Assembly (NCBI GenBank): GCA_039820585.1
Contig: JBCBPV010000017.1
Location: 1-54,745 of the forward strand
DNA: 54,745 nt
DNA from: JBCBGF01 sp039820585
GTDB lineage: Bacteria > Pseudomonadota > Alphaproteobacteria > Rhodobacterales > Rhodobacteraceae
Reading direction: 5' to 3'
Under the pieces are notes generated by a model. The model saw nothing but the letters and a program-made list of their open reading frames with translations. It made no database searches and was not told where the DNA came from. Position 1 is the first letter of the stretch. Each line of letters starts with the position of its first letter. Of the stretch, positions 1 to 9,450 are shown piece after piece. Position numbers and translations under genes: made by a program.

Positions 1-1914
1 CACCCCGGTTTCAAGCCGGACCGGTTGAAACGCGATCATGATCTGATCGCCCTGCCCCGGCAGACGGTCGGCTTGGATATCGACGATGCGCTGATCGCCA
101 TCCAGTTCCACGATCACATCGCGTTCACTTGCCGGGCCGTCCCCGTTGCGCACCCGTTGCAGAACCTTTTGCACCGGCGCGCGAAGCGCACGGGCAAGCA
201 ATCCGTCGATCTCTGACGACACCTGGCCTTTCGTGGGCGAAATGAACGGGCCCGCATTGCTGGACAGGTACAGCACATGGTCCCGTTCGCCCACCACCAG
301 ATAGGGCGGCGAGAAGCGAGAGAGAAAAAACTGGTCCGCGACCACATCCAGCGGTCGCTCGGACAGATCGGGTCTCGACACAGCCGGCACCAGCGACGCT
401 CCGTCAATTGACCGCGGCGTACGGGGTGCGGTCATGTTTGCGCCCACGGCCGTATAGCCCATGGATCGCGCGTTATCCCGACGGAAGATGCGGTTTTGCC
501 GGGACAAGGGCGCAAAAAACGCGCCGTGATCCCCGATCGTCTCGGACGTCCCCAAAAGCAGCACCCCGGCCCCGCGCAGCGCATAATGGAACCGCGCCAG
601 AACGGTTTCTTGCCCCTCTTTCGTAAGATAGATCAGCACATTGCGGCACGAAACCATATCGATCTTGGAAAACGGCGGATCGCTCATCACGTTGTGGGGG
701 GCGAAGATCACCGTCTCGCGCAGCACCGGCTTGACCATGTAATCGGCTTCATCGGCCTCGAAGTACCGTTCAATCAGTGCGGGATCGACGCCCGCAAGTG
801 TGCTGGGGGCGTAGCGGCCCGCCCGCGCATGGCGCAGCGCGCCCAGATCGACATCGGTGCCGAATACCTGAAGCCGGCGCTTGTCACCCCGGCGGCGCAT
901 GTCTTCCAGAAACAGGATCGCGAGGGAATAGGCTTCTTCGCCAGTGGAACAACCGGGCACCCACACACGCAATTCGGATTGCGTGGTATCGACGATTTCC
1001 GGGATGACATCAGCGGCCAGCTCTTCGAACACCTCGGCGTCGCGAAAGAACTGCGTCACGCCGATCAGAAAATCCTGCAACAGGCGCAAGCGTTCCTGTT
1101 CGCTGTTCTTCAAGGCCTCGATCATCTCATCAACCGTGTTCAGCCGCAAAATCACCATGCGCCGTTCCACCCGGCGCAAAAGCGTTCCTTCCTTGTAGGC
1201 ACCGAAATCGTGGCCATCCTCATCTGCGAGAAGCGCCACGATCTCTGGCAACTTTTCCGAGATCCGGGCCTGCAGGTCCCCGCCGATCTTGCGGTCCTTC
1301 AGATCTTGCCGGTGGCGCATGACCTCGTACAACCTGCGGGCAATCTTGGCCGGTTCGAGGACGAAGTCGACAACGCCCGTGGCCGAGGCGCTATCGGGCA
1401 TTCCGGTGAACCGGGCCGACGCGCTGTCTTGCACCATGGCAATGCCGCCATGCGATTTGATCGCGCGCAGGCCGATTGTGCCGTCGCTGCCGGTACCCGA
1501 CAGGATCACGCAGGCCGCCCCTTCGCCGCAATCCTCGGCCAGAGAGGTCAGGAACTTGTCGATCGGGGTCCGCAAACCGCGGCTGCTATCGCGCGCTTCC
1601 AGGTTGAAGACACCACCGGAAATCGTCAGCGATGTGCCCGGGGGAATGACGAATACCGCGTCAGGCTTGGCCGCCATTCCATCTACGATCTTGCACACTG
1701 GCAGCGGCGTGTGGCCCGACAAAAGCTGATCCATGATCGAGGGGTGATCGGGCGCCAGGTGCTGGACGATGACAAAGCACAGACCACTGTTTTCGGGGAT
1801 GTGCCCGACCAGATCGCTGACAGCTTCGAGCCCACCGGCGGACGCACCGATGCCGACGATTCCCACCATCGCGGAATCGGACACCCGAGGGTCCGGCTTC
1901 GCTGCGTCTTCCAT
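1..1914 (-). CDS. CheB-CheR fusion chemotaxis-type methylesterase/methyltransferase, partial
   Basis: The frame is open from an ATG (preceded by AAGGAC) to the left edge, so the C-terminus is missing. Residues about 15-200 are a CheB methylesterase domain: GIGASAGG with the nucleophile Ser25, His52 in VQHLAPDH, and Asp144 in SGTGSDGTIG. Residues about 215-490 are a CheR methyltransferase, with the SAM-binding motif PGCSTGEEAYSLAI near 320-333 and SCRNVLIYL further on. The end visible here (LLARALRAPVQKVL) resembles the segment that leads into PAS domains in CheB-CheR-PAS proteins, which often end in an HWE or HisKA_2 kinase. No receiver domain precedes CheB, which is usual for this fusion. 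It is likely a cytosolic sensory protein rather than a flagellar one, since no other che gene is visible. No EcfG-type promoter was seen upstream. Confidence 0.88.
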   Translation of the reverse strand, partial: MEDAAKPDPRVSDSAMVGIVGIGASAGGLEAVSDLVGHIPENSGLCFVIVQHLAPDHPSIMDQLLSGHTPLPVCKIVDGMAAKPDAVFVIPPGTSLTISGGVFNLEARDSSRGLRTPIDKFLTSLAEDCGEGAACVILSGTGSDGTIGLRAIKSHGGIAMVQDSASARFTGMPDSASATGVVDFVLEPAKIARRLYEVMRHRQDLKDRKIGGDLQARISEKLPEIVALLADEDGHDFGAYKEGTLLRRVERRMVILRLNTVDEMIEALKNSEQERLRLLQDFLIGVTQFFRDAEVFEELAADVIPEIVDTTQSELRVWVPGCSTGEEAYSLAILFLEDMRRRGDKRRLQVFGTDVDLGALRHARAGRYAPSTLAGVDPALIERYFEADEADYMVKPVLRETVIFAPHNVMSDPPFSKIDMVSCRNVLIYLTKEGQETVLARFHYALRGAGVLLLGTSETIGDHGAFFAPLSRQNRIFRRDNARSMGYTAVGANMTAPRTPRSIDGASLVPAVSRPDLSERPLDVVADQFFLSRFSPPYLVVGERDHVLYLSSNAGPFISPTKGQVSSEIDGLLARALRAPVQKVLQRVRNGDGPASERDVIVELDGDQRIVDIQADRLPGQGDQIMIAFQPVRLETGV

Positions 1915-1999
1915 TGGTTTGTCCTTGTTCGCGTGCCTTCAGCGTAGCGATGTTTCGATCATGTGTGGAAGGGGGCAATTCGCCACCGTCCCGGCGCGT

Positions 2000-4900
2000 T
2001 CACGCCACCTGACGATGCGTACCGCGCCACCGCGCGATCTGTGCCTGCGCACGGGCGTAAAGCGCACAATAAGCAGGCATCAGGAAGATCAGGATGAACA
2101 CCCCCACCAGCACCCCGAACGCCAGCGACACGGCCGTGGGAATAAGAAACCGCGCCTGAACGCTGGTTTCCAGGATCAGCGGAAAAATTCCCAGGAACGT
2201 GGTGAGCGTCGTCAACAGGATCGGGCGGAAACGCGCGACTGTGCTTTCGACGATGGCATCGAACGGATCGGCACCATCGCGTTCCTTTTCCAGTACGAAA
2301 TCGTTAATCAACAGGCCCCCGTTTATCAGGATGCCCGACAACCCGATGATCCCGAAAACGCTGAGCAGCGTAAGGTTCAGGTTCAGCGCGTAGTGGCCCA
2401 GAAGGGCGCCCACGATCCCGAAGGGCACGATGCCCAACACCAGGATCGGCCGGGTGAACGACTGGAACGCCAGGGCGAGGATCGCGTAGACCACGATCAT
2501 CGCCAGGGTGAAGTTGCGGGCAAGTGCGGGCGTTGTGCGCCCCTGTTCCTGCTGCTCGCCGCCGACGCCGACGCGCAGGCCGGCGATGTCCTGTTTCAGG
2601 TCGGGCACGACGGTTTCCATGATCCACCCCGTTTCCTGCCCGCCGGTGGTGACAGCGGTATCCACATCGGCGGTCAGCGTGGCGATGGTGCGCCCGCCCA
2701 CCCGGTCGATCACGGACGGCGACTGATCGAAGGTAAGCGTCGCGACGGCCGCGAGCGGTACGAAGGCGTCGCCCACGCGGATCGGCAAGCGTTGCAGGTC
2801 GGCGACCGAGTTCCGCTCGTCCTCGGGCAGGCGCACGCGCACATCCACCTCTTCGCGCTCGCGCTGAAGCGTCGTGACCTGGGCACCGAAGAACGCGGCG
2901 CGCACCTGTCGGGCCAGATCGACGGTGGAGATGCCATAGACCTGGGCATCCGGGCGCAGCGCGACGTCAATCTCGCGCGCGGCGGTGAACCGGCTGTCGC
3001 GGATACCGATCACGCCCTCGCGGTCTTCAAGCGCGCGGCGCAGGTGCTGGACCGCCCGATCGCGCGCGTCTTCGCTGTCGGCGGACACTTCCAGCACGAT
3101 GGCGCTGCCGATGCCGACGAGACTGGACGAAAACTCAACCGAGCGCGCTCCGGGGACCGGCCCCACTGCTGCGCGCCATGCGGCCTGCACGGCCGAGGCG
3201 CCGAACGGCCGTTCGGCCGCATCCACAAGCTTGAGCGTCACGCGCGCCACGTTCGCCGCGCCCTGGCCATCCGTCCCGGCGGCGAAACCGATGGTCGTCG
3301 TCACGCCCTGGATCAGGGTACCCTCGTCAATCCCGTGTTCATCGCCCAGCTGTTCCGCAACGCCCGGGATCGCATCGCGCAGCACCTGGGCGCGCTCTAG
3401 CGTGACCTGTTCCGACACGCTTTCAGCCAGTTCGATCTCGGCGGTCACGAAATTCCCTTCGATCGAGGGAAAGAACACGAACTTGACATGCCCGCCCATC
3501 AACAGGCCGAGACTGCCCACGAGAACGGCGATGGCCGTCGCGATGGTGATCATCGGGTGGCGTACCGAAAACTTGATCGCATCGCGCAGGCCGGTATCGG
3601 CAAAACGATCGACATTGCCGCCCACCAGCCGCCGCGCGGGGTCGGTCAACCGGCGCGGCGACCAGGCACGCGGGGATTTGCCCGGATGGATATGCGACAG
3701 GTGCTGCGGCAAGACGAAGAAGCTTTCGATCAGCGACAGTGTCAGCACCATGATCACGATCGCAGCGACCGGAAAGATGAACGATCCCGATGCGCCGGGC
3801 AGAAACAGAAGCGGGACGAAGGCGGCGATGGTCGTAGTCACCGAAAAGAACACAGGCGCCGCCATCCGCGCGGCAGCGGTTTGTGACGCCTCTGCCGGAT
3901 CCTCCTGCCGCTTTTGTTCGGAATACACCGCCTCGCCGACCACGATCGCATCGTCGACCACGATCCCGAGCGCCAGGATGAACCCAAACAGCGACAACTG
4001 GTTGATGGTGATGCCGAAGAACGACATCAGGGCGAACGTCCCGACGAAAGAGACCACTACGCCCGCCGCCACCCAGGCGGCAATCCGGACATCAAGAAAC
4101 AGCGCCAGAACAATCAAGATCAGCGTGATCCCAATTGCGCCGTTCTTCACCAACAGGTCGATGCGTCCCTGCAAGGCCGACGCTTCGTTCCGCCAGACGA
4201 TGGCCTGCACGCCGTCGGGCAGATCGGGACGCAGCGTGTCATCCAGATAGCCTTGCACCGCATCGACGATCCCCAGGATCTGCTGATCGCCGACCCGGTT
4301 GATGTTCAAAAACAGCGCAGGCTGGTTGCCATAGAGGCTGATCAGGTTGTTCTGCGAAAACCCGTCGGTCACCATGGCCAGATCGCCCAGGGCAACGGTG
4401 GCACCTGCCTCGGACGCGAACATGACGGTCTGGCGGAAGTCTTCGGCCGTTTCGCGCTGACCCTCGGTATTGATCCGGATCCGGTCGGCCGCGTTCTCCA
4501 GCTCACCCGCCGCAAGATCGATGGATTGCGCGGCCACCGCATCGGCAAACTGCGGCAGCGACAGCCCCACGCGCTTGAGCGTGTCCTGCGACACCTCGAT
4601 CACGATCTGGTCGCCCGGCGCGCCCACGATGTTGATCTGGCTGATCGTGTCCATCGCCAACAGATCACGGCGCACCCGTTCGGCCAGCGACTTCAGCGCA
4701 TCGACCCCGACCGGCCCCGTCAGCAGCAGCTGCGCCGCGCGCTCATCGGGTTCAACCTCGATGATCTGGGGCGCTTCGGCGGCATCGGGGAAGATGGTGA
4801 TCGCCTCGACCTCGGCCTCGATGTCACGCAGGACAGCATCGATACGGGCACCGCGTGTCAGTTCGGCCAGCACCGTGCCCATGTCGGACCGGGCCGTTGC

Positions 4901-5146
4901 CGTGACCTCGCGGATCCCCGGCAGGCCTTCGAGCGCGTTTTCAATGGGCTCGACGATGCTGTCGCGCACTTCGCCCGGGGACGAGCCGGGAAGGGCGACG
5001 CTGACCGAGATTGTCCCTGTCGAGATTTCGGGGAAGACTTTGACGGTGAGTGTGTTCAGCGACACCACGCCGGCGGCCAGGATCAGGACCATCAACAGAT
5101 TGGGCAGAACGCGATTTCCCAGCGCCGCGCGGATCAGGCGCTTCAT
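2000..5146 (-). CDS. RND efflux transporter permease (HAE1/AcrB-like)
   Basis: A 1048-residue inner-membrane RND pump, normal length for the family. The N-terminus (MKRLIRAALGNRVLPNLLM) leads into TM1, then a large periplasmic porter domain. The GIVVDDAIVVGEAVY segment carries the two TM4 aspartates needed for proton relay. A second periplasmic domain and TM8-12 follow, as expected for the duplicated fold. Its start overlaps the stop of the membrane-fusion gene by four bases (ATGA), so the two are translationally coupled. Substrate cannot be read from sequence. No outer-membrane factor is adjacent; a TolC-like protein elsewhere is presumably used. Confidence 0.93.
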   Translation of the reverse strand: MKRLIRAALGNRVLPNLLMVLILAAGVVSLNTLTVKVFPEISTGTISVSVALPGSSPGEVRDSIVEPIENALEGLPGIREVTATARSDMGTVLAELTRGARIDAVLRDIEAEVEAITIFPDAAEAPQIIEVEPDERAAQLLLTGPVGVDALKSLAERVRRDLLAMDTISQINIVGAPGDQIVIEVSQDTLKRVGLSLPQFADAVAAQSIDLAAGELENAADRIRINTEGQRETAEDFRQTVMFASEAGATVALGDLAMVTDGFSQNNLISLYGNQPALFLNINRVGDQQILGIVDAVQGYLDDTLRPDLPDGVQAIVWRNEASALQGRIDLLVKNGAIGITLILIVLALFLDVRIAAWVAAGVVVSFVGTFALMSFFGITINQLSLFGFILALGIVVDDAIVVGEAVYSEQKRQEDPAEASQTAAARMAAPVFFSVTTTIAAFVPLLFLPGASGSFIFPVAAIVIMVLTLSLIESFFVLPQHLSHIHPGKSPRAWSPRRLTDPARRLVGGNVDRFADTGLRDAIKFSVRHPMITIATAIAVLVGSLGLLMGGHVKFVFFPSIEGNFVTAEIELAESVSEQVTLERAQVLRDAIPGVAEQLGDEHGIDEGTLIQGVTTTIGFAAGTDGQGAANVARVTLKLVDAAERPFGASAVQAAWRAAVGPVPGARSVEFSSSLVGIGSAIVLEVSADSEDARDRAVQHLRRALEDREGVIGIRDSRFTAAREIDVALRPDAQVYGISTVDLARQVRAAFFGAQVTTLQREREEVDVRVRLPEDERNSVADLQRLPIRVGDAFVPLAAVATLTFDQSPSVIDRVGGRTIATLTADVDTAVTTGGQETGWIMETVVPDLKQDIAGLRVGVGGEQQEQGRTTPALARNFTLAMIVVYAILALAFQSFTRPILVLGIVPFGIVGALLGHYALNLNLTLLSVFGIIGLSGILINGGLLINDFVLEKERDGADPFDAIVESTVARFRPILLTTLTTFLGIFPLILETSVQARFLIPTAVSLAFGVLVGVFILIFLMPAYCALYARAQAQIARWRGTHRQVA

Positions 5147-6324
5147 TCGCCGCTCTCCTGCGCCTGCGCCAGATCACGATCCCCTCGGGCAACGCGCACC
5201 GGCATCCCGTCGCGCAGAAGGCTGAGATCCGTGGCCAACAGCCGGGTATCGGCCGGCAACGACGATGCGTGCACGTAAACCATATCATCGGTCAGGTGCA
5301 GCACATCGACATCGCGCCGGGTCAGCATATCGTTGTCACCGATTTCCCAAACGGTGGACGCCCCGCGCAGCGCTTCGGTCGGGAAGGCCACAAGCGCATC
5401 ACCGGCATCGATGGGGATTTCGACACGCACAAGCTGACCGATCTGGATCGGCGGATCGCCGAAGAAAGGATCAGCGAAAGTCACGATCAGGTTCGTGAGC
5501 CGCACCCCGTCGGACAGTTCGGGCGCAAGATTGACGATGCGCCCGTCGCGCAGGCGCACGTCGGGGTCGTCTACGCTGTAGAGGCCCACCTCAAGCCCTA
5601 CCGGGCCGCCTGCCACCTGGAGGGCCATCATCTGTTCGGGGGTAAGACCGACATAGACCTCGCCGCGCGCGGCCCCGATCAGGCGTCCCACCTCTGCGCC
5701 GGGCTGCACGACGCGGCCCGGGGCAAGCGAATCCGCGGCAACGATCCCGTCGAACGGTGCCGACAGCGTGGTGTCTTCGCGATTTTGCCGGGCCGCGTTC
5801 AGCCCGGCTTCGGCCGCCGACACCGCGGCGCGGGCATCGGCGCGGCGGGCCGTTGCGTCTTCCAACGCGGCTTCCGAAGCGACGCTGCGGTTTTCGAGAA
5901 CCCGGGCGCGATCATAGGCGGCCTCGGCCTCCATCAACTGGGCCTCTGCGCGCTGTAACTCGGCCTCGGCGCGGGCGACCTCGGTATCGATCCGGCGGGT
6001 TTCCAACGTGGCAATCACATCCCCCTCGGCGATCCGTCGCCCGACCTCGAAACGCTCGGCGACGGTGGCGACACGGCCCGACACCTGAAACGACAGCGCA
6101 ACGACGTTCCGCGCCCGGACAAAACCGCTTTGTCTGATGACGGGGGGTTGATCGGCCTGGGCACTGCGCACGGCGCGCACCAGTTGCGGCGCTTCCGTGG
6201 GCGGCGATGTCTGGGCCTGGTCAGATCCGTTCGCAAGCCACCAATAGGCGGCGCCGCCCGCCGCAAGCACGGCAGCAACCACGAAAACCGCCGCGAGGCG
6301 GGACAACCAGTTTGAGCGCTTCAT
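5143..6324 (-). CDS. RND efflux periplasmic adaptor (membrane-fusion protein)
   Basis: A 393-residue HlyD/AcrA-like adaptor linking the RND pump to an outer-membrane channel. An N-terminal hydrophobic anchor (WLSRLAAVFVVAAVLAAGG) is followed by a first lipoyl half, an Ala/Glu-rich alpha-helical hairpin (about residues 95-165, heptad-like EAELQRAEAQLMEAEAAYD), a second lipoyl half with SAPFDGIVAADSLAPG, and beta-barrel and membrane-proximal domains. The ATG at MKRSNW was chosen because it gives a conventional positively charged N-terminus. A GTG five codons upstream is possible, and neither start has a strong ribosome binding site. It is the first gene of the pair. Confidence 0.9.
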   Translation of the reverse strand: MKRSNWLSRLAAVFVVAAVLAAGGAAYWWLANGSDQAQTSPPTEAPQLVRAVRSAQADQPPVIRQSGFVRARNVVALSFQVSGRVATVAERFEVGRRIAEGDVIATLETRRIDTEVARAEAELQRAEAQLMEAEAAYDRARVLENRSVASEAALEDATARRADARAAVSAAEAGLNAARQNREDTTLSAPFDGIVAADSLAPGRVVQPGAEVGRLIGAARGEVYVGLTPEQMMALQVAGGPVGLEVGLYSVDDPDVRLRDGRIVNLAPELSDGVRLTNLIVTFADPFFGDPPIQIGQLVRVEIPIDAGDALVAFPTEALRGASTVWEIGDNDMLTRRDVDVLHLTDDMVYVHASSLPADTRLLATDLSLLRDGMPVRVARGDRDLAQAQESGE

Positions 6325-6381
6325 GCAGATGAACGCCACGGGACGCGATTTGGTTTCCGCAAATCGGTCACGAGATGCCCG

Positions 6382-6407
6382 GGAACCCAGAGCCGCCTTC
6401 GCCGGTT
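6382..6407 (+). promoter_or_regulatory. possible EcfG promoter (one mismatch)
   Basis: GGAAC, 17 bases, GGTT, lying 54 bases before the GTG of the small membrane-anchored gene that follows. The -10 element differs from CGTT by one base, so the call depends on position and on the many exact matches nearby. Confidence 0.4.
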
Positions 6408-6461
6408 TTATCCCACGAGGGGCGCGCAGCCCTGTAAACCAACGCTTGAAAGGAGTGTACC

Positions 6462-6806
6462 GTGGCCAACAACACCGCCCGCAAACCCCGCCCCAAGGCA
6501 GACCCCGTGGACCCGACGCATCTGGCGCGGCCCCACAAAACCGAACCCGCGGCCGCGCCGCTGGGCACAGACAGCGAGGCCGGGGGCCACCGACCGACCC
6601 CGGTCCCGCGTGAGGAACCCGCAGATACCTATATGGTCAATTCCGACGGTGAAGTGCGCGCCGGGCCCGGCGATGCCGGCGCCCAGGACACGCCGCGCGT
6701 GTTGGATAACCCGCAAAACAGCCCCCGACAGGGCCGCACGGCATTGATCGGTGGGATTGTCGCGGGTCTTGTGATCCTGCTGCTGATCTTCGCGTTCAGC
6801 GGGTAG
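6462..6806 (+). CDS. hypothetical protein, disordered with C-terminal membrane anchor
   Basis: A 114-residue protein not assigned to a family. Residues 1-90 are rich in Pro, Ala, Arg, Asp and Gly with almost no hydrophobic stretches and are likely disordered. The last about 20 residues (ALIGGIVAGLVILLLIFAF) form one transmembrane helix, so this is a tail-anchored topology. GTG start with a good ribosome binding site (AAAGGAG, about six bases before). It stands alone between the RND operon and the convergent AI-2E gene. A near-match EcfG promoter upstream suggests a stress-induced membrane protein, which is inference. Confidence 0.72.
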   Translation: MANNTARKPRPKADPVDPTHLARPHKTEPAAAPLGTDSEAGGHRPTPVPREEPADTYMVNSDGEVRAGPGDAGAQDTPRVLDNPQNSPRQGRTALIGGIVAGLVILLLIFAFSG

Positions 6807-6862
6807 GGAAGTCGCGGTGGCGCGGCGAAAACAGGGCGCGCCACCGCTAAAAAAATGTATTT

Positions 6863-8020
6863 TCAGCACGCATCAAGAGCAGCATCCAGATCATCGGGCG
6901 AGCGCTGATTACTGAGCATCAACGCCAGCGGCCTGAGCGGCGCAAGATGGTTGAACGCGACCAGAAGGCTCAGCGTGATCGGCGTGGCCAGAAACGCGCC
7001 CGCCGCGCCCCACAGCCAGCCCCAGAACATCACGGCGATCAAGATCACGATAGGTGACAACACGATCTGATTGCCCAGAAGGCGGGGATCAACGAAATTG
7101 CCAATGGCCTGTTCGATCGCGAAAATGCCCGCTGCAACCGCCAAGGCGGTTCCGAAATCTTTCGTCAAAAGTGCATACAGTACCGGCAGCGTTCCCGAAA
7201 TCACCGAACCGAGATTTGGGATATAGGTCAAAAGAAAGGTCAAGACGGCCCAGACGACAAGCAGATCAACCCCGAAGATCGCAAGCCAGCCCACGTAAAG
7301 CACCGCCTGCAAAAGGCCCACGCCGGTGCGGATCAGCAGAAACCTTCTGAGGCGCGAGGTGATCGTCTCGATCGTGTCGCGCCAGGCATCCTGACCGCTG
7401 CGATCCGGCCAAAGCGATTTGATCTTGCCACGCCAGACCCCCAATTCGGTCAGCGCAAGCAGCACAAGGAAGAACACAATGACCAGCGCGGTCACAAAAG
7501 CACCGGTCATCCCGGCAACCGACTGCGCGAAAGCCGTTGCGCGGTCTATCAGCCAGCTGCCGATGGTTCCGCTGACGTTGTTCCACAGATCGCGCAGTTC
7601 ACCGCCCAACAGCGCGGTGCCTGCGGCCTCGTCACCGCTTTGGGCAAACAGCTGATCGAAGGTGCCGGACACATCGGGCAAGGCCGCGAGCACGCGTTCC
7701 GCCGCAAAGACCAGGGCGCCGACGAAGACGGCGATCACGCCCAGCAGAACGGCCATGACCACGACATGGGCCAACCAGGTCAGCCCGCGCGGCAACACAT
7801 CGGTCAGGCGGTGGTGCAGCGGCGCCATGACAAGGGTGACGAGAAGCGCGAAAACCACAGGAATGGCGACGGCCGCCATCGCCTTGAGCGCGGCCCCGAG
7901 TGCGATCACCAGCACTCCGGCCACCAACCACATCGCGGCCTGTCGGCGCGCCGGTCGTATCGTGGCGGTGCGGTTCGAGGAGGGCACAGGGGCCTCGGTG
8001 TCACGAAGATGTTCGGTCAT
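6863..8020 (-). CDS. AI-2E family transporter (PerM/YdiK-like membrane protein)
   Basis: A 385-residue polytopic membrane protein. Paired helices at about residues 30-80 (MWLVAGVLVIALGAALKAMA) precede a soluble segment, then a C-terminal block of helices with the family region TYIPNLGSVISGTLPVLYALL and a GNQIVLSPIVILIAVMFWGWLWG segment. Family members are linked to autoinducer export or, in other bacteria, to Na+ or osmotic tolerance; the substrate here is unknown. The ATG at MTEHLRD was preferred over an upstream GTG-type extension, because that extension is proline/arginine-rich and would swallow the exact EcfG promoter motif immediately upstream. It is the gene downstream of otsA. Confidence 0.85.
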   Translation of the reverse strand: MTEHLRDTEAPVPSSNRTATIRPARRQAAMWLVAGVLVIALGAALKAMAAVAIPVVFALLVTLVMAPLHHRLTDVLPRGLTWLAHVVVMAVLLGVIAVFVGALVFAAERVLAALPDVSGTFDQLFAQSGDEAAGTALLGGELRDLWNNVSGTIGSWLIDRATAFAQSVAGMTGAFVTALVIVFFLVLLALTELGVWRGKIKSLWPDRSGQDAWRDTIETITSRLRRFLLIRTGVGLLQAVLYVGWLAIFGVDLLVVWAVLTFLLTYIPNLGSVISGTLPVLYALLTKDFGTALAVAAGIFAIEQAIGNFVDPRLLGNQIVLSPIVILIAVMFWGWLWGAAGAFLATPITLSLLVAFNHLAPLRPLALMLSNQRSPDDLDAALDAC

Positions 8021-8028
8021 GGTGGCCG

Positions 8029-8054
8029 AACGCACGGACCGGCGCCATGGTTCC
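8029..8054 (-). promoter_or_regulatory. EcfG-type promoter for the AI-2E transporter
   Basis: Exact GGAAC, 17 bases, CGTT on the minus strand. It lies between the otsA stop and the AI-2E start, with the -10 element nine bases before the ATG. That distance implies a very short leader. Confidence 0.78.
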
Positions 8055-8060
8055 CCGGTC

Positions 8061-9425
8061 TTAGGCGGCGGCCTTTCCCGCGCGGTCCAGCTGGCCCAGG
8101 AATGCGTCGGTCCACCACCCGATATCGCGGCGGCGCAGGTCATCCATCAGTTCGGCATGGCGTGCGCATCGTTCGGCCAGCGGCATCGCAAGGGCGTTGT
8201 CGATGGCCCCGGCAACTTCGTCGGCATCATACGGATTGACAAGCAGGGCCGCGCTCATCTGTTCGGCCGCGCCCGCGAAATGCGACAGGATCAGAACACC
8301 TGGATTCTGGGCATCCTGGGCCGCCACGTATTCCTTCGCGACCAGGTTCATCCCGTCCGCCAGCGGCGTCACCAGCCCCACATCTGCCCGGCGGTACAGG
8401 CCCGCAATGCGCTGGCGCGGGATGCTGCGGCACAGATAGCGGATCGGTGTCCAATCCAGCTTGCCATACCTTCCATTCAGCCGGCCCGTGGTCATTTCAA
8501 GCTCGGTCCGGATGTCCTGATAGGCATCCAGCGCACCCCGGCTTGGCTGGGCGATTTGCAGGAAGGTGGCAGGCGGGCGATTTTCGGCATGGGCGTCCAG
8601 ATATGCGCCGAACGCCTCGAACCGGTTCACGAGGCCCTTGGAGTAATCCAGCCGGTCCACACCGATCACCAGTTTCTCATCGGGCCGCAGCCCCAGTTTT
8701 TCGGCCCCGTCCGAGGCATCCGCCTGGGCGATGAAGTCATCCACGTCGATCCCGATTGGAAAGCTCATCACACGGAAACGGCCGTCGCGGTGCTGGATCG
8801 CGCCGTCGAGCATCAATTCACCACTGCTTTCCCCACGAAACAGCTCAAGGAGCGCCGCCACATCGCGCTCGGCCTGCAAACCGACCAGATCATAGGCGGC
8901 CAGCCATTCGGTAAACTCCTCGCGCTGTGGCAGGGCGAACAGATCCTGCGCATGGGGAAAGGGGGTATGCAGAAAGAAGCCGATCCGGTTGCCCACGCCC
9001 AGCGCCCGCAAGGCGGCCGCGATGGGCAGGAAATGGTAGTCATGGACCCAAAGGAGATCGTCGGGCTGCAAAGTGTCGGCCAGCATCCGGGCCACGCGCG
9101 TGTTGACGGCACGGTACGCCTCGGCGTAGTCGGCGTTGAGGTCGATCAGATCGCTGCGCCAGTGAAACAGGGGCCAAAGCACTGAATTGGCATAGCCCAG
9201 GTAGAATCCGTCATGTTCTTCCGGCGTCAGATCGAATGTCAGCCGACGATATGCGCCATCCCCGATCTGGGTCAGTGTATCCGACGGGCTTTCAACTGTG
9301 TCTTCGGCCGATCCGATCCAGATGCCACCCCGTGCGGTCAGGCAATCGTGCAAGGCCACCACCAGCCCGCCCGACGGTGTGGCCCCGGTGGGTATCCTGT
9401 TGGAAAGAATGACCAGACGGCCCAT
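8061..9425 (-). CDS. otsA: trehalose-6-phosphate synthase (GT20)
   Basis: A 454-residue GT-B glycosyltransferase that joins UDP-glucose and glucose-6-phosphate to make trehalose-6-phosphate, the first step of osmoprotectant synthesis. Visible family segments are the N-terminal LVILSNRIP, the acceptor-site region LLWVHDYHFLPIA, GFFLHTPFPH, IGVDRLDYSKGL (donor site) and MNLVAKEY near the C-terminus. Length is normal for OtsA. It follows galU by 25 bases, so the operon supplies UDP-glucose and then uses it. The phosphatase gene otsB is not adjacent but about 31 kb away with its own EcfG-type promoter. Confidence 0.95.
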   Translation of the reverse strand: MGRLVILSNRIPTGATPSGGLVVALHDCLTARGGIWIGSAEDTVESPSDTLTQIGDGAYRRLTFDLTPEEHDGFYLGYANSVLWPLFHWRSDLIDLNADYAEAYRAVNTRVARMLADTLQPDDLLWVHDYHFLPIAAALRALGVGNRIGFFLHTPFPHAQDLFALPQREEFTEWLAAYDLVGLQAERDVAALLELFRGESSGELMLDGAIQHRDGRFRVMSFPIGIDVDDFIAQADASDGAEKLGLRPDEKLVIGVDRLDYSKGLVNRFEAFGAYLDAHAENRPPATFLQIAQPSRGALDAYQDIRTELEMTTGRLNGRYGKLDWTPIRYLCRSIPRQRIAGLYRRADVGLVTPLADGMNLVAKEYVAAQDAQNPGVLILSHFAGAAEQMSAALLVNPYDADEVAGAIDNALAMPLAERCARHAELMDDLRRRDIGWWTDAFLGQLDRAGKAAA

Positions 9426-9450
9426 GCTGTGCCCCGTTCACCCGATGTCG

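Noticed and set aside
496..1947. Long plus-strand open frame opposite the CheB-CheR gene
   Set aside because: Low-complexity Arg/His/Gln-rich translation with no domain, opposite a clear CheB-CheR coding frame. It is a GC-rich shadow.
1769..5278. Several long plus-strand frames opposite the RND pump
   Set aside because: Typical antisense frames of GC-rich coding DNA; Asp/Gln/Arg-rich translations without folds.
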